Positions 1-7,646 of a DNA stretch of 64,000 nucleotides are shown piece after piece. The translations under genes were made by a program, and so were the position numbers. Positions within the stretch are counted from its first letter, which is position 1. Each line of letters opens with the position of its first letter. This DNA comes from Cyclobacteriaceae bacterium (GTDB lineage Bacteria > Bacteroidota > Bacteroidia > Cytophagales > Cyclobacteriaceae): the NCBI GenBank assembly GCA_016787725.1, contig JAEUTZ010000015.1, positions 1 through 64,000 on the forward strand. Reading direction: 5' to 3'. The notes beneath the pieces were generated by a model that was not told the origin of the DNA, did no database searches, and was given only the letters and a program-made list of their open reading frames with translations.

Positions 1-345
1 AGAAAGCTTAAAGTTTAAAGTACAAAGTACTCAACTCCTCGCCATCCCACTCAGCTTCGTGGCTCTGGCTTCTTTCGAAACCTTCGGCCCTCAGCCTATG
101 TCATTTAATCCTCGGTCCTCATTAATTGTTTTGTCCACTCTAAAACATCGCTGCTCTAAAGCTCTTAAAGAAATTAACTCGTCTATGTCCTCCATCGAAC
201 ATAAACGGGTCCGCTATCAATCTCCATCTATTCAAAGAACGTTTATCGGGTTTCGCAATCAGCTTGGCTGAATTTTGTAATCCGACAGAAGTGGTTAAAA
301 AAGCTTCAAATTTTTAAACCAATCGCCTTTTTCCGTTCAAAAGGG
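1..345 (-). other. probable leader region of a leftward rRNA operon
   Basis: No convincing protein is encoded here on either strand. Read on the minus strand, the stretch begins just after a strong TAnnTTTG promoter (350-357) and carries a boxA-like ACGTTCTTTGAA at 231-242, the kind of sequence that precedes 16S rRNA in many Bacteroidota. The 16S gene itself would lie left of position 1 and is not visible. The far left end (3-30) is an A/T-rich stutter of AAAGT-like units. The rRNA assignment is inference from promoter and boxA-like motif; a stable small RNA would be the alternative. Confidence 0.4.
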
Positions 346-349
346 AGTG

Positions 350-378
350 CAAAGGTAGGTGTTGAGTGGGTTTCTGCA
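350..378 (-). promoter_or_regulatory. Bacteroidota promoter, TTG-N18-TACCTTTG, reading leftward
   Basis: On the minus strand TACCTTTG (350-357) matches the TAnnTTTG -7 consensus exactly, with a TTG at 376-378, 18 bases upstream. The same TACCTTTGCA sequence precedes the tRNA-Val at 63514-63588, so it resembles a stable-RNA promoter in this genome. It points into the presumed rRNA leader. Confidence 0.6.
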
Positions 379-451
379 ATAGTTGCAATGAAGATTTTTT
401 GCAAAAATGAGGGTTTTTGGCCTGTTGCCGCCTAACTAACTGATAATCAGA

Positions 452-970
452 TTAAGATTCTGTGGGTTTTTTCTTAAAAATCGGCACCGTGCTGCACGGT
501 TCGCCATACATGATGCTTGTAGCTACCTTTCTTAGCTGACTGGTAACCGCTACATAGGCAGAAACCGGGACCTCCACCTTGCTGCACCCTTTGACAACCA
601 CCTTCGCATTTTCAAATTTGCTCCAATCAACCTTAATTAATGCGCGCTCGTAAAGACGAATTTCCAACTCCTGTAACGACCCGAAAATTACCAGGCCAGC
701 ATACGGCTGAAGGGAGGCTGATAAAAGCATGTAGGCCCAGGTAGGAACGATGGCGTCCGCAGTACACGTAATGGCAACCCATTTATTCTGATACTGTGCC
801 CACTCGTGTGATTTAACAAAATCACGAAAATCTTTTTCGCGCAACACCAGACCTTGAAATAATAAATCCTTGATATCAAAAAGAACCCGTTCACCCGATG
901 TATACAGTTCCTCGAGATCAAAGGTGACCAGTTGACTGTTGCTTACCCGATTTATAATCTCTCTTTCCAT
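452..970 (-). CDS. DUF2480 family protein
   Basis: This 172-residue cytoplasmic protein has the full length and character of the Bacteroidota DUF2480 family: an acidic N-terminus with FDLEELY, the block AITCTADAIVPTWAYMLL in the middle, and a C-terminal VVKGCSKVEVPVSAYV followed by MYGEPCSTVPIFK. Conserved cysteines sit in the TCTADA, KGCSK and EPCST motifs, which could suggest metal or redox chemistry, but no function is established for the family. The ATG start is at 970. It lies 16 bases beyond the tsaB stop and is probably co-transcribed with it. Confidence 0.85.
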   Translation of the reverse strand: MEREIINRVSNSQLVTFDLEELYTSGERVLFDIKDLLFQGLVLREKDFRDFVKSHEWAQYQNKWVAITCTADAIVPTWAYMLLSASLQPYAGLVIFGSLQELEIRLYERALIKVDWSKFENAKVVVKGCSKVEVPVSAYVAVTSQLRKVATSIMYGEPCSTVPIFKKKPTES

Positions 971-986
971 CGTTTCTACAACACAA

Positions 987-1676
987 TTATGAAAGCGTTG
1001 GTTTTCTAATCAGAAAATCTTTTAGGTAAAAGGGTTCGAAAGAATCAACCGCTTCAAAATCCTGGCTTGGCCACTTTGCATAGCCCATCTCGCCCAGTCG
1101 GGTTGCCAGCGGCACAATGTTTTCAAGAAATATACCATTGGGATGATTCATTATGCTTCTGCATTTGGAAGCCCCATCGCCAAAAAAGTAAACTCTCCCC
1201 TTGATCAAATAATCCAAGAAACTCTGCTCATCGATGATCTTGGCTTGCGTTGGTTCAAGTTCCTGCAGGCGGTGGTTTACTAACTTACAATACACCTCCA
1301 TTCGTCTGGCATCCAACATCGGGCAAAGAAAAACGTCTTCGCTCATTATATTAATCTGATCCCGACCCAGCGAAGCCAACACATCCAATGTATTTACAGC
1401 GATCAAGGGAATCCGCAGGGCATAACATATTCCTTTGGCGGTTGCAACGCCTATCCGCAACCCGGTGTAAGAACCTGGTCCTGCTGCAACTATTATGCCC
1501 TGAAGTTCGGACGGTTTTACCGTTGCCGCTCGCAGGACGTGTTGAATGGAAACTGCGAGTTGGGAGGCGGCCGATCTTGGTTCCAACACTTCCTGGTAAG
1601 CAAGCAGAACTCCCTTATTATGTACCGCCACGGAGCACGTCTGTGTGGACGTTTCCAAACTGAGCAGCAAGGCCAT
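987..1676 (-). CDS. tsaB: tRNA threonylcarbamoyladenosine biosynthesis protein TsaB
   Basis: TsaB is the inactive ASKHA-fold partner that dimerises with TsaD and, with TsaE, transfers threonylcarbamoyl to A37 of ANN-decoding tRNAs. The 229-residue product begins LLSLETSTQTCSVAV, the family's N-terminal strand-loop, and carries the AAGPGSYTGLRIGVATAKG signature near residues 65-83. The length is normal. The ATG overlaps the stop of the upstream S41 protease by one base (TAATG), which implies translational coupling. Identification is firm from the signature; complex partners are not in this window. Confidence 0.93.
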   Translation of the reverse strand: MALLLSLETSTQTCSVAVHNKGVLLAYQEVLEPRSAASQLAVSIQHVLRAATVKPSELQGIIVAAGPGSYTGLRIGVATAKGICYALRIPLIAVNTLDVLASLGRDQINIMSEDVFLCPMLDARRMEVYCKLVNHRLQELEPTQAKIIDEQSFLDYLIKGRVYFFGDGASKCRSIMNHPNGIFLENIVPLATRLGEMGYAKWPSQDFEAVDSFEPFYLKDFLIRKPTLS

Positions 1677-3325
1677 TAGTTTGGGGCTAGCATTTTCTTA
1701 TAAGCTCCCAGGTCGGATACTATTTTGCGGGCTTCACTGATCTCCTTGTCCCGTTCCATCGAAACTTCCACCTGACCCTTGACCAATGAATAGTGAAAGG
1801 CAATCTCCTCTTCCAGAATTCTCGATAACTCGGGCTTATTCCGAATCAACGCAGTGCTTTTACTTTGTTCGATCTTGGCCTTCAACTCTTTCAACTGACC
1901 CTGCAATTCGTCATAGTATCGCTCTTTCTTGGCCGAAGCAATCAACTCATCCGTTCGTTGATCCAGTTCGGAAGAAAATGTAAACGTCTGTTCCTTTACC
2001 CACGCCACAAATCGTTGGTACTCAGCATCTGAAAGTGTGAAGTCTTTCATGCTGTTTGGTATTTCGGGATGCTCGCCACAATATTTGGTTGCATATTCAA
2101 AAACCAACCCCGATCCAACCAACTCCACAATCGCAGCGCTGTAGGTCGCAGCTTCCACCAGCACATCCGGATCCAGTCCAGCCCCATCAAACACTTTTCT
2201 GCCTATGGCCGTCTTGAATTCTCTTTTTAATGAATCTGGAAATTTTTGCACGGTACCATCGCTTTGGCGATGTTCGTAATCAATCGCCTGAATGCATCGA
2301 CCGCTGGGGATATAGTATTTGGCGGTGGTTACTTTCAGCTGCGCATTGTAAGCCAACTGCCGTGTGGTTTGCACCAGCCCTTTACCAAACGTTTTTTGTC
2401 CTACGAGTACGGCCCGATCATAATCCTGCAGAGAGCCGGCAACAATCTCCGAAGCCGAGGCACTGCCTTCACTAGTGAGTATGGCCAATGGAATATCCGT
2501 ATCTAATGGATTATTCAGTGTGGTGTAAGTTTTATTCCATTCCGGAACCTTGCCTTTGGTTGATACTACTTCCTTCCCTTTTGGAATGAACAGATTAACA
2601 ATGTTAACTGCTTCATACAAGGATCCACCCGGATTGTCGCGCAAGTCCAGGATCAATTTTTTAGCGCCTTTCTTTTTCAATTCTGTAACCGCTGCTTCAA
2701 CTTCCTTTCCGGCCCCGGGAGTGAACTCATCCAACTTAATGTACCCTACATCGGGCGCAACCATGCCTTGATAGGTGATGTTTGAAATCTTAATTTTTTC
2801 GCGGGTTAGCTTAAACTTCAGATTTTCTTTCTGACCTACCCGCTTCACCTCCAGTACAACATCGGTATTTGGCTTGCCCTTCAACAACGTACTAATCTCA
2901 AACGTGGGGCTGCCCTGAACCTGTTTGCCATCGACTGAAATGATTTCATCGCCCACGCGAATCCCTGCACGTTCGGCTGGGAACCCAACATAAGGATTGG
3001 TGATGACGGTCTTTTTATTCACAATGCCTATCAAGGCGCCAACACCGGCATATTGACCTGTGGTTTGAATGCTAAACGCTTCGAGGTCTTCTTCCGGAAT
3101 ATAATCGGTATAGGGATCCAACTGATCCAGCATACCGTTAATCCCTGTTTCAATTAATTTTTTGGGATTAACCTCATCAACATAATGGGCATTGACTTCT
3201 TTAAACAGCGTGGCAAAAATGTCAAGGCTTTTGGCAATGTCGAAATACTTCTCGCCCGGAACAGTAAAGGCCCAGATCGTACCTGCCAGCAAGACCAATC
3301 CTACTAAATACGATAGTCGCTTCAT
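1676..3325 (-). CDS. S41 family C-terminal processing peptidase (CtpA/Prc type)
   Basis: A membrane-anchored periplasmic protease that cleaves near protein C-termini. An N-terminal hydrophobic anchor (residues 5-20) is followed by a helical segment, a PDZ domain (about 85-175, with AGVGALIG and the GIRVGDEI loop) and the S41 catalytic core. By alignment to the SASASE...FGKG pattern the dyad is Ser290/Lys315. The C-terminal 130 residues are charged and helical, as in longer Bacteroidota members. Total length is 549. It is first in a run with tsaB and DUF2480. The substrate is unknown. Confidence 0.92.
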   Translation of the reverse strand: MKRLSYLVGLVLLAGTIWAFTVPGEKYFDIAKSLDIFATLFKEVNAHYVDEVNPKKLIETGINGMLDQLDPYTDYIPEEDLEAFSIQTTGQYAGVGALIGIVNKKTVITNPYVGFPAERAGIRVGDEIISVDGKQVQGSPTFEISTLLKGKPNTDVVLEVKRVGQKENLKFKLTREKIKISNITYQGMVAPDVGYIKLDEFTPGAGKEVEAAVTELKKKGAKKLILDLRDNPGGSLYEAVNIVNLFIPKGKEVVSTKGKVPEWNKTYTTLNNPLDTDIPLAILTSEGSASASEIVAGSLQDYDRAVLVGQKTFGKGLVQTTRQLAYNAQLKVTTAKYYIPSGRCIQAIDYEHRQSDGTVQKFPDSLKREFKTAIGRKVFDGAGLDPDVLVEAATYSAAIVELVGSGLVFEYATKYCGEHPEIPNSMKDFTLSDAEYQRFVAWVKEQTFTFSSELDQRTDELIASAKKERYYDELQGQLKELKAKIEQSKSTALIRNKPELSRILEEEIAFHYSLVKGQVEVSMERDKEISEARKIVSDLGAYKKMLAPN

Positions 3326-3361
3326 ATCCTCTGCACACCCTGAAAAAGGGATTTATAATAT

Positions 3362-3739
3362 TTATTGAACCTCTAATTTCTTAATTTTTTCCAGCACTAA
3401 AAAGACCTTTGATCTGATCTGCGCAAAGGGAAGTATTTCTTTAGCCGTATAGATGATCGAAAAGATACCTTTTTGAGGAAGATCCCTGATCATTTCCTTC
3501 TGCAGCCGATAGGCTTCCCGGATTCTCCGCTTGATCAGATTCCGATCCACTGCCCTTTTAAATTGCCGGCTCGAAACTGTAATGAGGAGTTGATTGACTG
3601 CCGCAGACCGTTTATCAGGATTGGCCAGATAAAGAATCTTAAACGGGTATAAATAAAAAGAGGAACCCTTGTCAAAGAGTTCCTTTATTAATTTCTCCTT
3701 TGAAAGCCTTTCGGCTTTTGAAAGCGTAAAACTCCCCAT
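3362..3739 (-). CDS. rnpA: ribonuclease P protein component
   Basis: RnpA is the protein subunit that helps the catalytic RNase P RNA bind precursor tRNA. The 125-residue basic product has the N-terminal FTLSKAERLSKEKLI segment and the RNR-type signature FKRAVDRNLIKRRIREAYR (about residues 78-96). It lies directly after rpmH, the universal rpmH-rnpA pairing, and precedes the S41 protease by 36 bases. The start at 3739 gives the expected family length. Confidence 0.95.
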   Translation of the reverse strand: MGSFTLSKAERLSKEKLIKELFDKGSSFYLYPFKILYLANPDKRSAAVNQLLITVSSRQFKRAVDRNLIKRRIREAYRLQKEMIRDLPQKGIFSIIYTAKEILPFAQIRSKVFLVLEKIKKLEVQ

Positions 3740-3777
3740 GAGATTAAAATTAATCCCTTTCGGGGCTAACCGAAAGG

Positions 3778-3939
3778 TTATTTGGTCTTAGGCGTGCCTT
3801 CGTCTGATACCGTCAATTTCTTGCGGCCCTTCCTTCTGCGGGAAGCCAGCACCCTGCGGCCATTGGCCGTTGCCATTCGTTCACGAAATCCGTGCTTATT
3901 CTTTCTCTTTTTGCGGGAAGGCTGAAATGTGCGTTTCAT
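3778..3939 (-). CDS. rpmH: 50S ribosomal protein L34
   Basis: A 53-codon gene encoding a highly basic peptide that starts [20 protein letters not shown] and continues with the [20 protein letters not shown] block, a textbook L34. The C-terminus has a short [12 protein letters not shown] tail, typical of Bacteroidota L34. It is immediately upstream of rnpA on the same strand, 38 bases apart. A promoter candidate lies at 3976-4006. Confidence 0.97.
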   Translation of the reverse strand: MKRTFQPSRKKRKNKHGFRERMATANGRRVLASRRRKGRKKLTVSDEGTPKTK

Positions 3940-3975
3940 AATAGTATCTTCTAATGCTAAATTCTAAAAGGGCTG

Positions 3976-4006
3976 CAAAAATGCTTAGGATAATCCGGAT
4001 TTACAA
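3976..4006 (-). promoter_or_regulatory. candidate promoter of rpmH-rnpA
   Basis: On the minus strand CATTTTTG (3976-3983) differs from TAnnTTTG by one base and is followed by CAGCCC. A TTG lies at 4004-4006 with a 20-base spacer, the expected geometry for the Bacteroidota primary sigma factor. It sits 37 bases upstream of the rpmH ATG. Confidence 0.45.
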
Positions 4007-4048
4007 GGTAGCCGCTACGATTTTAAGCCAAGAGCACCTTATTTCAAC

Positions 4049-4075
4049 AAAAAAGGCCGGTTTTTGACCGGCCTT
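4049..4075 (-). terminator. rho-independent terminator of the M16 operon
   Basis: Eight-base arms AAGGCCGG (4053-4060) and CCGGCCTT (4068-4075) form a G/C-rich hairpin. On the minus strand it is followed by a T tract (complement of the A run at about 4049-4054). It lies 20 bases after the stop of the second M16 gene. Confidence 0.8.
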
Positions 4076-4095
4076 CTCATTTCTATTATCAAAAT

Positions 4096-6168
4096 CTATT
4101 GGACTTTAAACAATGCGTCATCTAACGCCACATTCGGTTCTGTAGAGGTTGTTTCAAATTTCAGTTTCATAGGCCCCATTGATTGTACAATAATTTGGGG
4201 AAACTTTACCCCATTCACTTCTTTATAATCCTGATACTGAACTGGCACTGCTACTTCTCCCTGCGGAGTATTTACATATGTAACAGTTTGAATTTTGAAA
4301 TTCGACTTGCTATCAAAGTAGGTTGAAATCCTTCCCCCACTCGGAAATGTATAGTCAATCACATAGGCTTCATTTCCATCTACATTTTCAATCGATTTAA
4401 GAATGGCTTTTACCTTCATTGAAGCCAACCCCACTTCAGGAACAATTTGAGATTCAAATGAACTAAGCTCCTTAAGGGCTGCATCCAAAGGCATTTTTTG
4501 GCCACGCATTTCTTGAGAAATGTCCTTACCGTCACTCACAATTTTTTGCATGGCTCCCATTCCCGCAACTGATAGTTCCATCAAATATTTACCACCAGCT
4601 TTCTTAGAACTAACCATGCTTACTTCCATTCCCTGAATAGAGCCCTTTGCCGTAGTCCTAATACTCTTCAATTCATTTATTTTCTTTTCCCCGCCAATCG
4701 CTAAAAGGTAATTAGCAATCACTTTTTCTGCCGTCAAATCAGCCGGCAAAGCGGATACTTTAGCGGGTACATAAGGTTCACCATAAATATCAAAATACTT
4801 CACCTCGCCAAACGGCTTTAGCTTATCAGCCACATCCGCGCCTTTGCCCACAATTACAATGTGCGCATTTTCCGGGCGGATAAATTTCTTGGCGGTGGCC
4901 TGGACATCCGCCAATGTTACTGCATCAATCGACTTGACGTAGTTGTTGTAGTAATCTTTCGGAAGATTATACTTGGCGGTATTCAACGCGAAGTTGGCAA
5001 TGGTTTGCGGGTTTTCGAGCGAGCGACCAAACGCTCCGGAAATTTCTGCCTTGGCGGCTACCAATTCCTTTTCGGTAACCGGTTCGATTACCATCCGCTT
5101 CAACTCAGACATGAATTCAAACACCGAGCTGTCCGTAACTTCGTTGCGCACACTGGCCGAAGCCACAAAGTTGCCGACTAGTTGATCTGCATTTAATTGC
5201 GAACTCGCTCCGTAGGTAAAGCCGTGCTTCTCACGCAGGTTCTGCATGAGGCGCGCAGAAAATCCACCGCCTAAAATCTGGTTTGTAACACGGGCCTTGA
5301 TGGCATCCTGTGTTCCGGGTTTCAGGTCCACCGGATAAGCAATGTTGATTACCGATTGAACCGAAGCCGGACGATCCACCAACGCCACGTAGGTTTTTGC
5401 GGGTTCCTTTGGCTGGGCATAGGTTGGATTCTTCACCTCTCCTTGAGTCCATTTTGCAAAGTATTTCTCTGATAATGACTTTGCTGTCTTCAAATCGATG
5501 TCACCAACAATAATCAAATAGGCATTATTCGGTTTGAAGTATGTGTTATAGTAATTTTTGCAATCCTCCAGCGTAATGGACCCTACACTCTTCTCGGTAG
5601 TAAATAATCCATACGGATGCTGCTTCCCATAAACCAACGCTCTGCGCACATTGCCGGCAATGGCATTCGGATTATCTTTGCTGGCGGCCAATCCGGAAAG
5701 GGTTTGCGTCTTCAGCTTTTCCATTTCTTCGGGGGCGAAGGCCGGATTGTAAAGTACATCCGTCATCAGATCCAGCAACTTGGTGGTATGCTTGCTTAAG
5801 CTCGAAGCAAAAATGCCATTGGATCCGGTACTTAAGTTGGCACCAATGAAATCCACTTCTTCATCCAACTGGGCTTTGGTTTTGGTTTTGGTGCCTGTAC
5901 CAATTAAGGTACCGGCCATCTCCACATATCCTTCCTTTTCGCCCTGGTAAATGGGGTCGTTCTTTAACTGCAACGAAACCTGAATGCGTGGCAACTTGTG
6001 ATTTTCCACGACAAATACCTGCAATCCGTTTTTCAAGGTGAAGGTCTGATATTCCCCGATTTTAATTTCGCGGGCCGGAGCGGGTTTAGGCGCCTTCGTA
6101 CGGTCAACCTGAGCCTGAGCTGATACGATAACGAGCAATAGGCAACTTAGTATTACTATCTTCTTCAT
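4096..6168 (-). CDS. M16 family protein, inactive subunit with C-terminal extension
   Basis: A 690-residue exported protein with a signal peptide (residues 2-20, ending SAQAQ). Residues 40-460 form an M16 (pitrilysin/insulinase) tandem, but the HxxEH zinc motif is missing: the equivalent stretch reads YVEMAGTLIGTG. The second half keeps RENLREKHG-like features (MQNLREKHGFTYGA). Residues from about 470 form an extra beta-rich domain resembling LolA-type lipoprotein carriers (assignment tentative). It probably pairs with the active M16 protein encoded just upstream. A TTG at 6174 would overlap the upstream TGA; I prefer the ATG at 6168 because it starts the signal peptide. Confidence 0.85.
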   Translation of the reverse strand: MKKIVILSCLLLVIVSAQAQVDRTKAPKPAPAREIKIGEYQTFTLKNGLQVFVVENHKLPRIQVSLQLKNDPIYQGEKEGYVEMAGTLIGTGTKTKTKAQLDEEVDFIGANLSTGSNGIFASSLSKHTTKLLDLMTDVLYNPAFAPEEMEKLKTQTLSGLAASKDNPNAIAGNVRRALVYGKQHPYGLFTTEKSVGSITLEDCKNYYNTYFKPNNAYLIIVGDIDLKTAKSLSEKYFAKWTQGEVKNPTYAQPKEPAKTYVALVDRPASVQSVINIAYPVDLKPGTQDAIKARVTNQILGGGFSARLMQNLREKHGFTYGASSQLNADQLVGNFVASASVRNEVTDSSVFEFMSELKRMVIEPVTEKELVAAKAEISGAFGRSLENPQTIANFALNTAKYNLPKDYYNNYVKSIDAVTLADVQATAKKFIRPENAHIVIVGKGADVADKLKPFGEVKYFDIYGEPYVPAKVSALPADLTAEKVIANYLLAIGGEKKINELKSIRTTAKGSIQGMEVSMVSSKKAGGKYLMELSVAGMGAMQKIVSDGKDISQEMRGQKMPLDAALKELSSFESQIVPEVGLASMKVKAILKSIENVDGNEAYVIDYTFPSGGRISTYFDSKSNFKIQTVTYVNTPQGEVAVPVQYQDYKEVNGVKFPQIIVQSMGPMKLKFETTSTEPNVALDDALFKVQ

Positions 6169-6170
6169 AA

Positions 6171-7532
6171 TCAATTATCTTTTTTGATTTGGGTATTCTC
6201 GGGTTTGCTCTGGGCCGATTTCGGCAAGTATTGCAACACCACCCGGTTCTCTTTTGTCAGGTATTGTTTGGCTACCCGCTGCAAATCCTCCCGCGTTACT
6301 TTCATGTAGCGGTCGATTTCGGTGTTAATCAGATTGGCATCTTTATAATATACATGATAGTTGGCCAACTGCTCGGCAATGCCCACGGCTGATGAGTTTT
6401 GCAGTACAAAATTACTTTCCACCTGATTGCGGATTTTTTGAAACTCCTTTTCAGAGATCAACTCCTTTTGCACTTTTTCGATTTCCGCATCCATGGCTTT
6501 TTCCAAATCTTCCGGACTGACGCCCATGTTTACCAACCCGAAGGTCAAATACAACCCGGGGTCTTCCAACGAAAATGGAAAGGCCTGAACGGTGAATGCT
6601 TTTTTCTGTTCATCCACCAGGGCTTTGTACATGCGTGAACTTTGTCCGCCACTCAATAGAGTACTCAGCATATCCAGCGCATAGGAATCAGGAGTTCCCT
6701 GAGCAGGAATGTGATAAGCCTGAATAACGGCCGGAAGTTGAATGTTATCAAAAACCACATCGCGAACTTCCGCCTTCTGGGGTGGTTCAACTACGGTAGG
6801 ACGAGGTACCGGCTTGGTGCCTTTTGGAATGTCTTTGAAATACTTGGACACCATGGCTTTGGTTTGTTCGATATCAATATCTCCCGCGATGGAGAGTGTT
6901 GCATTTTCAGGAACATAAAAGGTCTTGTAGAAGGCAATGAACTCATCCAGGGACGCGGCATTGAGGTGATCTAACGAACCGATAGGCGCCCACTGATAGG
7001 GGTGCACAGTATAAGCCCGCTTCAACACTTCTGTAAGGATGGAACCATACGGTTGATTGTCGATGCGTTGGCGCTTTTCTTCCTTTACTACCTCGCGCTG
7101 AGTTTCAACACCAATGGGTTCAATTTTGGCGTGTAGCATGCGTTCCGATTCCATCCACAGACCTAACTCCAATTGATTGGAAGGAAGTACTTCATAATAA
7201 AAAGTACGGTCATTTGATGTATTGGCATTGTTGGTGGCACCGGCATTCTGCAAGTACTTATCAAACTCACCACGCTTGATGTTTTCGGAGCCTTCAAACA
7301 ACAGGTGTTCAAAAAAATGTGCAAACCCTGTACGATTAGGATCTTCATTCTTTGAACCTACATGATACAAGACTGATACCGCCACGATGGGTGTGGTGTT
7401 ATCCTTGTGTAGGATTACATGTAGCCCGTTGGGTAAATCGTATTCGGTGAATTCAATTTTACGCGCCTGGCCAAAGCTGGTTGTGCCTGCAACCAGAAGC
7501 AGCCAAAGCAATAAACTTTGTTTTTTAAGCAT
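6171..7532 (-). CDS. M16 family zinc metalloprotease, active subunit
   Basis: An exported 453-residue peptidase. After a signal peptide ending TTSFGQA it carries the inverted zinc motif H72-FFE-H76 (AHFFEHLLFEG), with the distal glutamate expected in REVVKEEKRQ about 75 residues on, so this subunit should be catalytic. The R/Y substrate motif region is GGQSSRMYKALVDEQ. It is followed within a few bases by the inactive partner, the usual active/inactive M16B arrangement, and the pair probably degrades peptides in the periplasm. Confidence 0.92.
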   Translation of the reverse strand: MLKKQSLLLWLLLVAGTTSFGQARKIEFTEYDLPNGLHVILHKDNTTPIVAVSVLYHVGSKNEDPNRTGFAHFFEHLLFEGSENIKRGEFDKYLQNAGATNNANTSNDRTFYYEVLPSNQLELGLWMESERMLHAKIEPIGVETQREVVKEEKRQRIDNQPYGSILTEVLKRAYTVHPYQWAPIGSLDHLNAASLDEFIAFYKTFYVPENATLSIAGDIDIEQTKAMVSKYFKDIPKGTKPVPRPTVVEPPQKAEVRDVVFDNIQLPAVIQAYHIPAQGTPDSYALDMLSTLLSGGQSSRMYKALVDEQKKAFTVQAFPFSLEDPGLYLTFGLVNMGVSPEDLEKAMDAEIEKVQKELISEKEFQKIRNQVESNFVLQNSSAVGIAEQLANYHVYYKDANLINTEIDRYMKVTREDLQRVAKQYLTKENRVVLQYLPKSAQSKPENTQIKKDN

Positions 7533-7646
7533 ATTTGGATTTTTTGTGGATTACAATAATAGTGAAACTAACGAATATCGGTAAGTTCAGTTTTTCTTAG
7601 TTGTTTAAACCATCTGTCCGAATAAAATGCAATAATTAAACAACTT

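Noticed and set aside
3-30. A/T-rich stutter at the left edge, possible tandem repeat
   Set aside because: Too short and irregular to name; mentioned under the leader feature.
59-271. 70-residue open frame at the window start
   Set aside because: Composition is not protein-like, no motif, and it lies antisense to a presumed rRNA leader.
688-921. 77-residue frame inside DUF2480
   Set aside because: Alternative frame of a well-supported gene.
7599-7645. 10-bp inverted repeat after the exporter stop
   Set aside because: Arms are perfect (7599-7608 and 7636-7645), but there is no T run on either side and the 27-base loop is long, so I could not call it a terminator.
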